Part shown: positions 53,216 through 61,962 of the stretch, piece by piece
Numbering within the stretch: the stretch's first letter is position 1
How the letters are laid out: the number at the start of each line of letters is the position of its first letter
DNA from: Mangrovicoccus sp049603835
GTDB taxonomy: Bacteria; Pseudomonadota; Alphaproteobacteria; Rhodobacterales; Rhodobacteraceae
Assembly (NCBI GenBank): GCA_049603835.1
Contig: JBMYSZ010000018.1
Location: forward strand, 8,633-72,632
Length of the DNA stretch: 64,000 nt
Direction: 5' to 3'
Made by a program: the position numbers and the translations under genes
The notes under the pieces: model-generated
The model's database searches: none
What the model saw: only the letters and a program-made list of their open reading frames with translations
What the model was told of the DNA's origin: nothing

Positions 53216-54544
53216 CTAAGGAGCGAAGGGAGCGGAATTTAGCCTCCCCGTTCCAAGAACAATAATGGTGCAATGGCTCTTGGCGCGTGTCATGGCGTTG
53301 TATAGCAAACGCCGTTTGTGCTCATCACTTCCGGTTACTGACTGTGGCCACAGGACGATCACTCTGTCGAACTCTCTATTTTTTGCTCCGTGGATGGACA
53401 TGGCCTTGACCTTCGCACTTTTCTTGAAGCCAAGGCGCGTGTTGTTTCTGACTGCATCGGAGACAAAGGAAACCAGTTGATCTTTTTCGAACTCGCTTTG
53501 GCCTGTGATCCTATGCAGTCTCCGGACGCGCCAGTCTACTGATTTGACCGCGGGCATTGCCAAGTGATTGTCAAGCAAAGCACATACTTCATCGTATGAA
53601 GCTGAGGCTGGAAATTCTAACATTTCTGTCAGTTCGTCCGCAATGCTGACATCATTGCCTTCCCAACTGACTGAATAAGCGTTGTGTGGCCATGGCCCTT
53701 GCCGTTCTGTGACCGTGTTAATTGCGCTCCGTATGATTGTGTTCGTCGAGTCTGGCGTGAGGATTGCAACGTCATCAGAGCCAAGCCTCAATTGAAACGC
53801 CAAATTCCATGCGAGCAATCCTGAATTTTTGGCTGTGGCTGGAACTTCCAAGAGTTCAATACCTTCCGCGACCCAATGAACCCTATCAGTCTTCCTGATA
53901 GCTTCCTCATTTAATGCAGCCCGAATGTCTTCACCTCTCCTCACCACCAAAACGGCGGAAAGCAAACCCGTCATATCCGTTCTGTGATTTTGGGTAAGGG
54001 AGTGAGAGGTTCCGAAGCCCTGCAATTGCTCGATGAAACCCGCTGTTTCTTGACCACCGCTCAAACACTGAAAACCGTCTGCGGCAACCACAGCCGCACA
54101 ACACTCCATTAAACCAAGAATTATTCCCTGCCGATGAACATCGACGAGGTCTTGGGCCTCATCGACCAGCACCAAGGGATATGTTCTTGCCACCCAACGA
54201 CGAACCTCAGCATCTTTCAAGAGTTCACTGGCCAAGAAACAAGGCCCGTCAAATTGGCCTAGCTTCTCGGCCTGCTGCCGCATTTCGTCGGTCAGTTTGG
54301 CACTTCTTCGTTTGGCCAACGATTGAGCAAAAGAGTCAAAGGTGACACAGTCAAATTTTCGTCTGAAAGCCGCCTCGGCGTTCAGGCTAGAAGTGAGCCG
54401 CCGTCGCGCACCATTCATAAAGGTAAGTGCAAGCATACGTTGATCCTCACCCAACGCATCGTTCGCGATCAATTGCCGGGCATGAGCCACCATGCTGAAG
54501 GTCTTGCCCGACCCGGCCGGCCCTTCGAAGAAGTCAAATGTCAT
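53216..54544 (-). CDS. UvrD-like superfamily 1 helicase (GajB-like)
   Basis: The 442-aa protein carries SF1 helicase motifs: Walker A GPAGSGKTFSM (residues 8-18), motif II LVLVDEAQDLVD (DEAQD at 128-132), a motif III-like AADGFQC and a motif VI-like LLYNAMTRAKSHCTII near the C-terminus. It is smaller than UvrD (about 720 aa) and close in size to GajB of Gabija (about 490 aa). The start at 54544 overlaps the end of the upstream OLD-type gene by 11 bp, as expected for Gabija. GajB senses nucleotide or DNA changes and activates GajA; that role is transferred by homology. Confidence 0.85.
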   Translation of the reverse strand: MTFDFFEGPAGSGKTFSMVAHARQLIANDALGEDQRMLALTFMNGARRRLTSSLNAEAAFRRKFDCVTFDSFAQSLAKRRSAKLTDEMRQQAEKLGQFDGPCFLASELLKDAEVRRWVARTYPLVLVDEAQDLVDVHRQGIILGLMECCAAVVAADGFQCLSGGQETAGFIEQLQGFGTSHSLTQNHRTDMTGLLSAVLVVRRGEDIRAALNEEAIRKTDRVHWVAEGIELLEVPATAKNSGLLAWNLAFQLRLGSDDVAILTPDSTNTIIRSAINTVTERQGPWPHNAYSVSWEGNDVSIADELTEMLEFPASASYDEVCALLDNHLAMPAVKSVDWRVRRLHRITGQSEFEKDQLVSFVSDAVRNNTRLGFKKSAKVKAMSIHGAKNREFDRVIVLWPQSVTGSDEHKRRLLYNAMTRAKSHCTIIVLGTGRLNSAPFAP

Positions 54545-56375
54545 TGAGCGGCTCGAACCGGAAGGTCGGCATGGCAGCACCGTCTTTCGTCTCCCGAATG
54601 AAAAGTGGAGAACTCTGGACTGATGGGTCAAGCAGAGTGTCACAAAGTGCATTAAGCAGCTGGGCTGCCCGCTTGCGGCATGCGGATTCGCCCATCAGAA
54701 TCGACGACGTGATTTCTTGCGTCGGGGCGTAGGACTTCCGACCTTCCAAGAAAGTAGAAAGCTCTGCCGCGCTATCGATTGCCGTGCCATTGGCCGCAAC
54801 TAACTGGGGTAAAACTTGTGCAAGGTTTGCTTCCGCAATCCAAGTGATTACGTGCTCAATTTTCCAATCTGTTGGCCATATGATTGCCGCGCTAGGCGAT
54901 GGATCAGCCTCATTCAATTCCGTTAGGTAGCCCCTTCCGGCTTGATCTCCGTCAACAAGGATTGCGCAGTTCTGATGGACACGTCTGACCACTTCATGCG
55001 TCTCAGCGATCTTTGCGTCGTCTGTGGGCACGACCCCAACAAACGTCGAGAACTTCGATTGTTCATCTTCAGGCGAGTCCCAACTTTGCCTAAGTTCCAA
55101 GGCAGTTTGGAGCGCCTCTAGCCAAGCGACATCGCTGATACCTTCTGGTATCAGAACACGCTGATGCATCAGCGCGGCAATTAACTTTTGTCGCCAAGCA
55201 AAAAAGAGGTGTTGCTTGTGATTGGTCGGACCTGCGGGTGCTGTCTTTGACAATGGAGAGACAGACATCTGTCCATCGTCGTTATTGACAAAATAAGTTG
55301 CTTCGACAGGAAACATCGCCGCAACTAGCGGTGAGTGTGTAGTGACAATAGTCTGATCACAGAGAGCGTTTAGCCGGTTGACGAGCCGCTTTTGTTGAGA
55401 AGGTTGAATGTGCAGCTCAGGTTCCTCTACCGCGAGGACGAATGACTTATTCGCATCTGCTCTGGCCTTTCCGAACTGCATCAGCAACAAAAGACTTTGC
55501 AAGGAAGTCAAACCAGTTCCCTGCCGCGCGGAAGGGAGAGTTGGACCATCTCCGTGTGCAAAATGGGGTACGACACTTTCGAGGACAGAGTTGCTGTCTG
55601 TACCTGTAATGCGAAGCCGAAGCCTTGGTGATGATGGCATGAGCTTGCCAAGTTCATCATTGGCCTGCTCCACGATTGTTGTTAGCCCGTCTTGTTCTTC
55701 CAGTCGCTGGCCTACTTCCGGCTCCCAAAGACGTTCCCTTGCATCGCGTATCGCAGTCGCAGGGAGGCCACCCAATGTCGCTACAAGACGACGAAAAAGC
55801 TCTGATGTGAAGGAAATCCATTTGTCCCATGTTCTAGACGCAGGGACCATGAAGAAGCCAAGCTCTTGGAGCGTCTTTGACGAAATCTGCGTGTAGCTTG
55901 TATCATCATGGAATGGATCACCAAGGGTTGCTTCATCATCCACGAAGAACCTTACGGTTTCGGCCTCAAGCTCTTGGAGATCATATCGGGCCGCAAACGC
56001 AATTTGAACACTAAGATCTGTGTGTTCTCCGTCTGCCGACGCGGCGAGTTCGCCTGTGGCTGGGTTGAGCCACTTCTCAACACCTCCGCGCCCCATGGCA
56101 AACCAAGAGGGACAATGCTGTGGGTCATTCTCTGGGAAACCTGAGATGGTTGCGATGATTAGGATACGAGATGTTTCGATTGGTCTGCTTTGGTAAAAGT
56201 CATGTTCGGTCAAGCGCCGAACCATTCGGTCTCTTCCCAGCAGCAGGGCAAGAGCCTCAACAATCGTTGTCTTGCCGTTATTGTTTGGACCGACAAGGAC
56301 AGAGTGTTTCCCAAGCGTAATATCCGCGTTCTGAATGCCGCGCAGGCCTGAAACCTTGAGGCGGTGAATATGCAT
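54534..56375 (-). CDS. OLD-family ATPase/TOPRIM endonuclease (GajA-like)
   Basis: The 613-aa protein has an N-terminal ABC-type ATPase: Walker A GPNNNGKTT (residues 29-37), a signature-like SARQGTGLTSL near 283-293, Walker B LAVEEPELHIQPSQQK (EEPELH at 317-322) and a TTHSPLVAAMF switch. The C-terminal TOPRIM domain has the catalytic Glu411 in LIPEGISD and the DGD at 475-477 in ILVDGDQAG. OLD proteins paired with a UvrD-like helicase are class 2, equal to Gabija GajA, a nicking endonuclease in phage defence. The stop overlaps the helicase start. Confidence 0.87.
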   Translation of the reverse strand: MHIHRLKVSGLRGIQNADITLGKHSVLVGPNNNGKTTIVEALALLLGRDRMVRRLTEHDFYQSRPIETSRILIIATISGFPENDPQHCPSWFAMGRGGVEKWLNPATGELAASADGEHTDLSVQIAFAARYDLQELEAETVRFFVDDEATLGDPFHDDTSYTQISSKTLQELGFFMVPASRTWDKWISFTSELFRRLVATLGGLPATAIRDARERLWEPEVGQRLEEQDGLTTIVEQANDELGKLMPSSPRLRLRITGTDSNSVLESVVPHFAHGDGPTLPSARQGTGLTSLQSLLLLMQFGKARADANKSFVLAVEEPELHIQPSQQKRLVNRLNALCDQTIVTTHSPLVAAMFPVEATYFVNNDDGQMSVSPLSKTAPAGPTNHKQHLFFAWRQKLIAALMHQRVLIPEGISDVAWLEALQTALELRQSWDSPEDEQSKFSTFVGVVPTDDAKIAETHEVVRRVHQNCAILVDGDQAGRGYLTELNEADPSPSAAIIWPTDWKIEHVITWIAEANLAQVLPQLVAANGTAIDSAAELSTFLEGRKSYAPTQEITSSILMGESACRKRAAQLLNALCDTLLDPSVQSSPLFIRETKDGAAMPTFRFEPLNDI

Positions 56376-56492
56376 GTTTTCATCTCTGTTTTGATCGGTG
56401 AAAAGTCGCAGCGTCTTAAGATTTTTCTTTATCGGCTTGATGAGTCCTGAGTTACCTATTCTGTTTATTGGTTTTCGGTTATCCGTTGCTAT

Positions 56493-57596
56493 CTACACGT
56501 CGCGCGCATGCCACGGAGCAACGCTAACCATGTGAGGCTCTGAGTCCACCGACAAAACTTCAGCCTTGACAAGCACTGCCAGCGTTTCGGCCCAGCGCAC
56601 TCCGATCTCATTCAGTTCCAGTGCCAGCCGATGCTCAACTATTTCTCCGCCGCCCATATCGCCATATGAAAACTCTCCGTCACCCAATTCCAACAGGCAC
56701 TCACCTTCGAGTTCATCGTCGTCAATTTCCATGCCCGTCTCTGTCTCAATCGCAATAAAGCTTTCATGCCAGATCTGGAATTCATTGCCGTCGAAGTCTT
56801 CTATCGTTTCCGGGTAGCGGATCATTTCTGCCCTAGTTTCAGGTGTAAACTTCACGTAGGGGAATGCCAATGCCAGTTCACCCATTGAATATTGCCAGTG
56901 AGTACGAAACAACTCCCAGTCACCGTCCTGCTCGCGAGCTTCGAAATAGGCTTCGGTCCTCATCTTGGACATCCATTTAACCACGGTCAGGCGTGCTTGA
57001 ATGCCCTGCTGCTGGCACCTGCTCAACCATTGCACAACAGATGAGTCACGCAAGAATCGAGCAATCTCCTTGTCGTTCTCATTTCTTAGAGACTGCCTAA
57101 GGATTGGGACAAGATTTCTGTGCAAAACGGCACGAAAAAACTCGTTGTCGAGTTCATTTTTCTTGGTAACTTTTATTCTGACGGTTTTCTGTTCCAGAGT
57201 TAAGATGTCAGCGCCAAAATGGGCGCCTACCCACTTCTGCAGGTCAATGGCCAAGAAACGATCAACGCTTTCGATATACAGAGCAAGATATGTCGGTTGC
57301 ACATTTAGATACCAAAACCTCAAGTGCGCGACTTCCAAGTCCAGAGCCACTTCCTCAACAGCGTCATATTCTTCGCGGCTCAAAGTGCCATCCATGATCC
57401 CTTTCATTTGGAACCAAATCAGCGCCGGGGTCACAATCTTTCCATCTCGGTTGGAGTCTGGTTGTGTGAGGTGAAGCCCAATGTCGCGTCCGGCGCGGTC
57501 GCGTTCATACTCTACAAAAACACCATAGTTGGCGGCTAAGGCTCTGAACTTGCCCATGTATCTGTTTTCAAAGTCGTCGCGCCCACCAATCTTCAA
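56493..57596 (-). CDS. Putative PD-(D/E)XK nuclease, DUF4365-like, next to Gabija genes
   Basis: The 367-aa protein has an N-terminal domain that looks like the DUF4365 nuclease fold: Glu10 in FENRY, Asp38 in GRDIGLHL and the Q63-M-K65 pair in IWFQMKG, the pattern of PD-(D/E)XK active sites with Gln in place of the last acid. The remaining 250 residues are unrecognised, with an acidic patch (ETGMEIDDDELEGECLLELG). It starts at TTG 57596, which follows AAGGGG; ATG 57557 would remove the Glu. It lies 117 bp upstream of gajA on the same strand and could be part of the same transcription unit. It has no known role in Gabija. Confidence 0.65.
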   Translation of the reverse strand: MKIGGRDDFENRYMGKFRALAANYGVFVEYERDRAGRDIGLHLTQPDSNRDGKIVTPALIWFQMKGIMDGTLSREEYDAVEEVALDLEVAHLRFWYLNVQPTYLALYIESVDRFLAIDLQKWVGAHFGADILTLEQKTVRIKVTKKNELDNEFFRAVLHRNLVPILRQSLRNENDKEIARFLRDSSVVQWLSRCQQQGIQARLTVVKWMSKMRTEAYFEAREQDGDWELFRTHWQYSMGELALAFPYVKFTPETRAEMIRYPETIEDFDGNEFQIWHESFIAIETETGMEIDDDELEGECLLELGDGEFSYGDMGGGEIVEHRLALELNEIGVRWAETLAVLVKAEVLSVDSEPHMVSVAPWHARDV

Positions 57597-57757
57597 ATGC
57601 TTTGCCCCTTAGTAGATTTCGATTTATTCTAGGCAACCGTAGCCCGCTTGCCATGTCTCGACACACTCTTTGCACTACAGTCCCCTGGCTTCGACCATTC
57701 TCTTGTAGGGGAACGCCATCAGTTCTTCGCACTCGCCGAAGATGCGGTACTTGCGCC

Positions 57758-57787
57758 AAAAAAATAAAGGGCCGCACTTGGCGGCCC
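57758..57787 (-). terminator. Terminator after the 66-aa ORF
   Basis: Minus strand: perfect 7-bp stem GGGCCGC/GCGGCCC with a 5-nt loop, followed by TTT, A and seven T. It lies about 25 bp after the stop of the 66-aa gene and separates it from the defence genes. Confidence 0.88.
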
Positions 57788-57811
57788 AGCTATTGATAAG
57801 CATAGAGCTGG

Positions 57812-58012
57812 CTAGGTCGCCAATGCCTTTCTCGCTTCTTTCTCGGCGGCTGATCCTTTCATCCATTGCCACGGGGTGCGCGGCTTCCTCGCCTTCGCCA
57901 GTTCGGGGTTCGCCTTGGCGTCGCTGGCGGCAGCCCGCAGCCGCTCGCGGGCCTCGCGGGGATCAAGCTTGAGTTCGGCGCAGAAAGCTTTGAGTGTCAC
58001 GATGTCGGCCAT
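57812..58012 (-). CDS. Small unknown protein of mobile-element type
   Basis: The 66-aa protein (MADIVTLKAFCAELKLDPRE, then ARERLRAAASDAKAN) is charged and mostly helical, ending in WQWMKGSAAEKEARKALA. I associate similar short proteins with alphaproteobacterial accessory elements, but I cannot name a function. AGGAGA precedes the ATG by about 6 bp, and a strong terminator follows. Confidence 0.7.
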   Translation of the reverse strand: MADIVTLKAFCAELKLDPREARERLRAAASDAKANPELAKARKPRTPWQWMKGSAAEKEARKALAT

Positions 58013-58325
58013 GATGGTCTCCTAGGTTTCTGATGGAGATCGATAAGACCACCGACGCTAACGTGTCAGGGATAACCCCAGAACATCTTTAGCTTTTCTC
58101 AATCCGCTGCTATGACTGATCTCGACATGGCAGACGCGGCCATGTTGGGGCGTGGAAACCCCCCGATAGCTAGGCCGAGCCATCGGCTGAAACCTTGACC
58201 CTATGGTCGGGGTGCCTGTGTTATACAACAGGCCCCGGCTAAAGGCACAGGATCCGTGCTATCGCGGATTTCCAACACCCCGATCACCAGTCAACATGCG
58301 AGGGCGCTCGCAGATCGGGGCGGGA
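58013..58325. other. Spacer between divergent small gene and GIY-YIG-like gene
   Basis: 313 bp. It holds the promoters of two divergent genes. A hairpin pairs CCGAT (58163-58167) and GCT with AGC and ATCGG (58182-58186), with one mismatch. TTGACC at 58195 and TTATAC at 58221 could be a promoter, but the 20-bp spacing is poor. No ORF was supported. Confidence 0.35.
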
Positions 58326-58892
58326 ATGGAGACCGACCGGATTGCAGCCAAACAGCTATTGGAGCCGGTAAAGCTACTGAAACCAGATGAAGTATTGGGG
58401 TACATAGAAAGCTGTGGGATAACCCACGGCCTATATGGTTGGTGGTTCGACGAAGGCCTTCCAATGGTGCCCAGAGAAGGGTGCATTGAAAGGGATGGAA
58501 AGCACTTGCTCTATGTCGGCATCGCCCCACGAAAGGGCCGTACGGCAAAAAAATGTGCACGATCACCGCTGAAACGGCGGTTTCAAGAGAACCATTTAAG
58601 AAGGGTTCGAAAATCAACTCTTCGTAAGTCCCTTTCAGCTTTGTTGAACAGCGAACTCAGGCTTGAGTTTGCACGTGGCAAGGGCGGAAAACTGGGCATG
58701 GATCGCCGCAACGAAGCCGCACTGACAGAATGGATCAACCGACACGCAGCGGTGTCGATGGTCCAGCATTTAGAGCCGTGGCGTGTTGAGGAAGAACTTG
58801 TCAGGCACGGGCCACCCCTTCACCTCAACATCCAAATGTCCCCCCACCCTTTTAGTTCCATATTAAGTGAGATGCGCTGTGCGCTCGGATGA
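58326..58892 (+). CDS. GIY-YIG nuclease-like protein
   Basis: The 188-aa protein has a GIY-YIG-type core: GLYGWWFDEG (the GIY strand), LLYVGIAPRKG (the YIG strand), LKRRFQENH with a conserved Arg-type position and STLRKSLSALL. A family-typical end follows: WINRHAAVSMVQHLEPWRVEEELV and HLNIQMSPHPFSSIL. Such nucleases occur near mobile elements and in restriction; here no partner is seen. ATG 58326 is chosen for the fit of the domain; in-frame ATG 58296 and earlier codons are possible. Confidence 0.75.
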   Translation: METDRIAAKQLLEPVKLLKPDEVLGYIESCGITHGLYGWWFDEGLPMVPREGCIERDGKHLLYVGIAPRKGRTAKKCARSPLKRRFQENHLRRVRKSTLRKSLSALLNSELRLEFARGKGGKLGMDRRNEAALTEWINRHAAVSMVQHLEPWRVEEELVRHGPPLHLNIQMSPHPFSSILSEMRCALG

Positions 58893-59184
58893 CGCTGACG
58901 TGGTCCACGACAAATCCCCGGCAGGTAGAGCTAAACGCGCGTGCGGCGGCTTTGTATTGAGCCAGGAGCGCCGGGGCGCGCCTCGGGCATGGTGATACCG
59001 TCGCAATCCCGGCTGGCGCGCTGTGCGCCGCGCTCATGGCGATCATCCCGAAATCTGCGCGGACGCGATCCATCGGCATGGCTATCCGTGTGGTCTCCCT
59101 CGACGGAGCGGGATTTACCCTGACGGGCGATGGTCCCCGATCTTATTGCACTGGCATCGAAACCAGCCAGCGAGGAGATCGGCA
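58893..59184. other. Gene-free spacer after the GIY-YIG-like gene
   Basis: 292 bp of GC-rich DNA with several short frames on both strands, none with a ribosome-binding site and family features. It may be a remnant of an inactive gene; I see nothing I can name. Confidence 0.3.
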
Positions 59185-59415
59185 ATGACGATACGCGCGA
59201 CATGGGCCTTCAACGGCCAGACGAAAACCATCTTGGGCAACTGGCATCGTCTGTGGTGTCTTCTGTTCGGCCCAGTCTACTACCTGTTCAAGGGCATGTT
59301 CCTGTGGGCGATCTTGTCGTTGATCACGGCCAACGGCCTGTGGGTCGGCTTCCCTCTGTTCAACCGCGCCATCGTGTTGCGCCACTTCCATCGCAAGGGA
59401 TGGGTGCAGAGATGA
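59185..59415 (+). CDS. Small membrane protein (DUF2628-like)
   Basis: The 76-aa protein has a hydrophobic centre (RLWCLLFGPVYYLFKGMFLWAILSLITANGLWVGFPLFN) and a short basic C-terminus (LRHFHRKGWVQR), similar to small DUF2628-type proteins ending in a KGW motif. Function unknown. GAGGAGATC precedes the ATG. The frame extends 162 bp further upstream without support. Confidence 0.65.
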   Translation: MTIRATWAFNGQTKTILGNWHRLWCLLFGPVYYLFKGMFLWAILSLITANGLWVGFPLFNRAIVLRHFHRKGWVQR

Positions 59416-59736
59416 CCGCTAGCACCTCCGCCCAAGCAGTTTGCCACCCGAGTGGAACCCGGCGAGCGCTACCGATACCCCGCACCAATGCGGACCGCAT
59501 GAAAAGGTTCAGGAATTCGGCTCCGACTCACGCCCGAAAGACTGATAGATAGTCAACGGGTCGGTCCGAGGCGTTCCGCGCGGTACCCGGTGCGGCGCGA
59601 TCATTGGGCGACCACAGGGGGATGGGGAGAGGAGTTTTTTTTACGCCGCGCACCCTGCCGGCAGACGAGGGGTCATATCGACTGCCGAGATTTTCGGCCC
59701 TGAGCCGCTACCGCCCCCCGTCCGCCTTGGTAGGGT
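59416..59736. other. Spacer without recognised genes
   Basis: 321 bp with no supported gene. It has an eight-T run near 59634-59641 in a G-rich context, but no stem strong enough to call a terminator. Confidence 0.3.
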
Positions 59737-60033
59737 TTAGTTGATTTTCGAACGCGGGATCACGTCGAACGGCAATCGCCCTTCCTGCCTGAGTTTCAAG
59801 AACCGATAAATGTGCTGGTTCATGGTCATCGCATTCTTGAACGCCACGTCGATGGGTTCATAGGTATCGAACGTATGAAGCGATGCATATAGTCCGGCGA
59901 TCTCCAGCAAGGCCTCGACAACGTCCGTGTTGGTGAGGTTCACCTCGTCGGTGCCTTCCGTCTTGCCTTCGTTCAGAATTGCCTGCTGGATCGCGGTCTT
60001 CAGGCGGTTCTGCATTTCGTCGTGCTTGGTCAT
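59737..60033 (-). CDS. Small unknown protein near the replication gene
   Basis: The 98-aa protein (MTKHDEMQNRLKTAIQQAI, later TNTDVVEALLEIAGLYASLH) is charged and helical, with no membrane segment. AAGGAAATCC precedes ATG 60033; the frame runs 114 bp further upstream into the palindrome and was trimmed. No family recognised. Confidence 0.62.
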   Translation of the reverse strand: MTKHDEMQNRLKTAIQQAILNEGKTEGTDEVNLTNTDVVEALLEIAGLYASLHTFDTYEPIDVAFKNAMTMNQHIYRFLKLRQEGRLPFDVIPRSKIN

Positions 60034-60065
60034 TTTGGATTTCCTTGTGCTATGTGACACGCCTG

Positions 60066-60080
60066 AGCCGCCAAGGCTCG
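60066..60080. repeat. Short hairpin beside the palindrome
   Basis: GAGCC, five bases (GCCAA), GGCTC: a perfect 5-bp stem 28 bp from the larger nested palindrome in the spacer after the primase-helicase gene. Confidence 0.4.
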
Positions 60081-60107
60081 ACAGCGCAGTTTTCGGCGGG
60101 AATGAAC

Positions 60108-60150
60108 ACTTGCTCAAAAATCCCACACGTGTGCGACTTCTGAGCAAGTG
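60108..60150. repeat. Nested palindrome after the replication gene
   Basis: Outer arms CACTTGCTCA (60108-60117) and TGAGCAAGTG (60141-60150) are perfectly complementary over 10 bp, and the perfect palindrome CACACGTGTG (60124-60133) is nested at the same centre. It lies 16 bp after the stop of the primase-helicase gene. Possible roles are a replication origin, an operator or an RNA hairpin. Confidence 0.75.
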
Positions 60151-60166
60151 ATGCTGGCTGCGTGGC

Positions 60167-61939
60167 TCAGGGCAGCGCCCAGAGGGAGGCTTTCCCCTCT
60201 TTCGACTTCACCACGCCGAGTGCTTCGCCCGCGCGCCGGAGGGTCGGGAGTGATACCCCTTCCTCCTTGGCCCAGCCGTCCAGCACCTTCTTCTTGACCG
60301 GCCCTTTGCGCAGAACGCTTTCCAGCCACGCGGTCGCTGTGTCGCGTTCTCGTGGCGGTCGGCCCCGCTCGGCCTCGGGCGGCGCGAGTAGTTCGCCCAC
60401 CGTTAGCTCAGGCTCACAGGCATGCCATTTCACGCGGGGGTGTGAGCGCGGGCCAGTGCTCTGCATCTCGAACACGATTGTCGGCCCGGGTTCGGCATAG
60501 TTCGACTTGGCGTGGGCCACCGCGCGCAAACGCGGGTCGTCGGGATGCGGCGCGAGAATAAGGCCCGAGCGCACCCGAGCAGAGATCGAAATCGATCCGA
60601 TACCTTGGTGCATGGCATGGTCGGCCCGCGCTTTCCGTAGGTGCCGCACGATCAGGATGGCCGTGTCGAACTCGCGGGCCGGTTGGTCGATCTGCACCAT
60701 GAAGTGCATGGTCTCGGTGGCCTTGTTCCCGTCCATACCCTCCTTCATGAAGGCGATGATCGGATCAATCACGACAAGTGCGGGTGTGTTTGCCGACAGT
60801 TCCTGCCGCAGCAACGCCAAACCGCGTTCGTCCAAGGAAAACGGCTCCAGTTGGAAACGGACTTTCGAGACATCCGCCCCGGCCTGCATGAGGCGAGGTT
60901 TTAGCACCCGCGACGGATCGTCCTCCGCAGACATGAAAAGGACTGAGCCTTTTTCGATGTCATCCACGAACGGCGGGGGCTTCCCTGTCGTCACGGCGGC
61001 CGCGATGGCGCAGGTGAAGGTGGATTTCCCTTGCCCCATGTTTCCGTCGAGGACAGTTAAGGCACCTTTCACGACATAGGGATACATCGAGAATTGCGGC
61101 GTGGATTCCTCGACGTCTCCGAGCCAGCCGAAAGCCTCTTCATGCCCAGTCTCGTATTTGCCGACGCTAGAGGCGATACGCTCGACCTCATCGGCGTCGA
61201 GAGGTGGACTACACGCCGCTGCGTTGATCGCCTGCAACGCACCTGCGATGGTTGTTTCGGCCAAACCGCGAAACCTAAGTGACCCGGCAATCTTGGTCAG
61301 CTCATTGTTGCGGCTTCCAGCTTTGAAGGCCCCGACCGTGTCGAACTTCGCTATGCGGCTTTCGTCGCGCTTCAGCGCTCGCACGAAGTCGGCAGGCAAC
61401 GACGCCAAGCGGTCCTCTCCGCGCTGCACGCGATACCGGCGACCGCACTTGTGCATACTGGGTGGGCCTACGAGGTATCCGCTGGAATTGTCCTTGATGT
61501 CTATGCCAGCAAGCGGCGCTTTCCTCTTGGGTAAGGCCTCCGAGGCGCGGAAATAGTAGTGTGTCCCGCGACCGGTGCGGACTGACAGGGTGGATGGCAA
61601 GTTCAGTGTCTCGAAGGTTTCGGCCCCCTCCGGGCCGTCAACATCAAGAACAACCACGCCCGGTGGAAGGATGACCCCGAAGTTGGCCTTGGGGTACTTC
61701 TTGAACGCGCGGCGGATTTTAGCGGCATTGCTCGTGGCGCTGTGCTGCCCCTTCGGAAACATTTCCGCGATTGGGTGCTTGCCCGGGCTCTTGCAATTGG
61801 CCCGGCCACACGTGCATTGGCCGTCATCATCAATGCCATGTAGAGCGACGATTTTGCCGCCATTCCGCGCCCAAGCGGGCGCGGCTTTGGCAACCGAGGT
61901 CGACAACATGTCACCCTCGAAGCGAAATGCTTTTCGCAT
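60167..61939 (-). CDS. Primase-polymerase/AAA helicase replication protein
   Basis: The 590-aa protein joins an archaeo-eukaryotic-type primase-polymerase (Cys-rich CTCGRANCKSPGKHP, catalytic VVVLDVDGPEG with Asp99 and Asp101, and GRGTHYYF), a primase C-terminal helix region (about 200-265) and a RecA-like AAA_25 helicase with Walker A GNMGQGKST (299-307) and Walker B VVIDPIIAF (Asp392). A DNA-binding region may lie at the C-terminus. Such fused proteins drive replication of satellites and plasmids. I trimmed 9 codons to ATG 61939 after AAGGAGAAC. Confidence 0.88.
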   Translation of the reverse strand: MRKAFRFEGDMLSTSVAKAAPAWARNGGKIVALHGIDDDGQCTCGRANCKSPGKHPIAEMFPKGQHSATSNAAKIRRAFKKYPKANFGVILPPGVVVLDVDGPEGAETFETLNLPSTLSVRTGRGTHYYFRASEALPKRKAPLAGIDIKDNSSGYLVGPPSMHKCGRRYRVQRGEDRLASLPADFVRALKRDESRIAKFDTVGAFKAGSRNNELTKIAGSLRFRGLAETTIAGALQAINAAACSPPLDADEVERIASSVGKYETGHEEAFGWLGDVEESTPQFSMYPYVVKGALTVLDGNMGQGKSTFTCAIAAAVTTGKPPPFVDDIEKGSVLFMSAEDDPSRVLKPRLMQAGADVSKVRFQLEPFSLDERGLALLRQELSANTPALVVIDPIIAFMKEGMDGNKATETMHFMVQIDQPAREFDTAILIVRHLRKARADHAMHQGIGSISISARVRSGLILAPHPDDPRLRAVAHAKSNYAEPGPTIVFEMQSTGPRSHPRVKWHACEPELTVGELLAPPEAERGRPPRERDTATAWLESVLRKGPVKKKVLDGWAKEEGVSLPTLRRAGEALGVVKSKEGKASLWALP

Positions 61940-61962
61940 CTCAGTTCTCCTTGTCTGGGTGA

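Noticed and set aside
57675..57872. Minus-strand 65-aa ORF
   Set aside because: It runs through a strong intrinsic terminator at 57758-57787 and overlaps the better-supported 66-aa gene.
58931..59203. Minus-strand 90-aa ORF
   Set aside because: Arg/Ser-rich frame with no ribosome-binding site, overlapping the supported small membrane-protein start.
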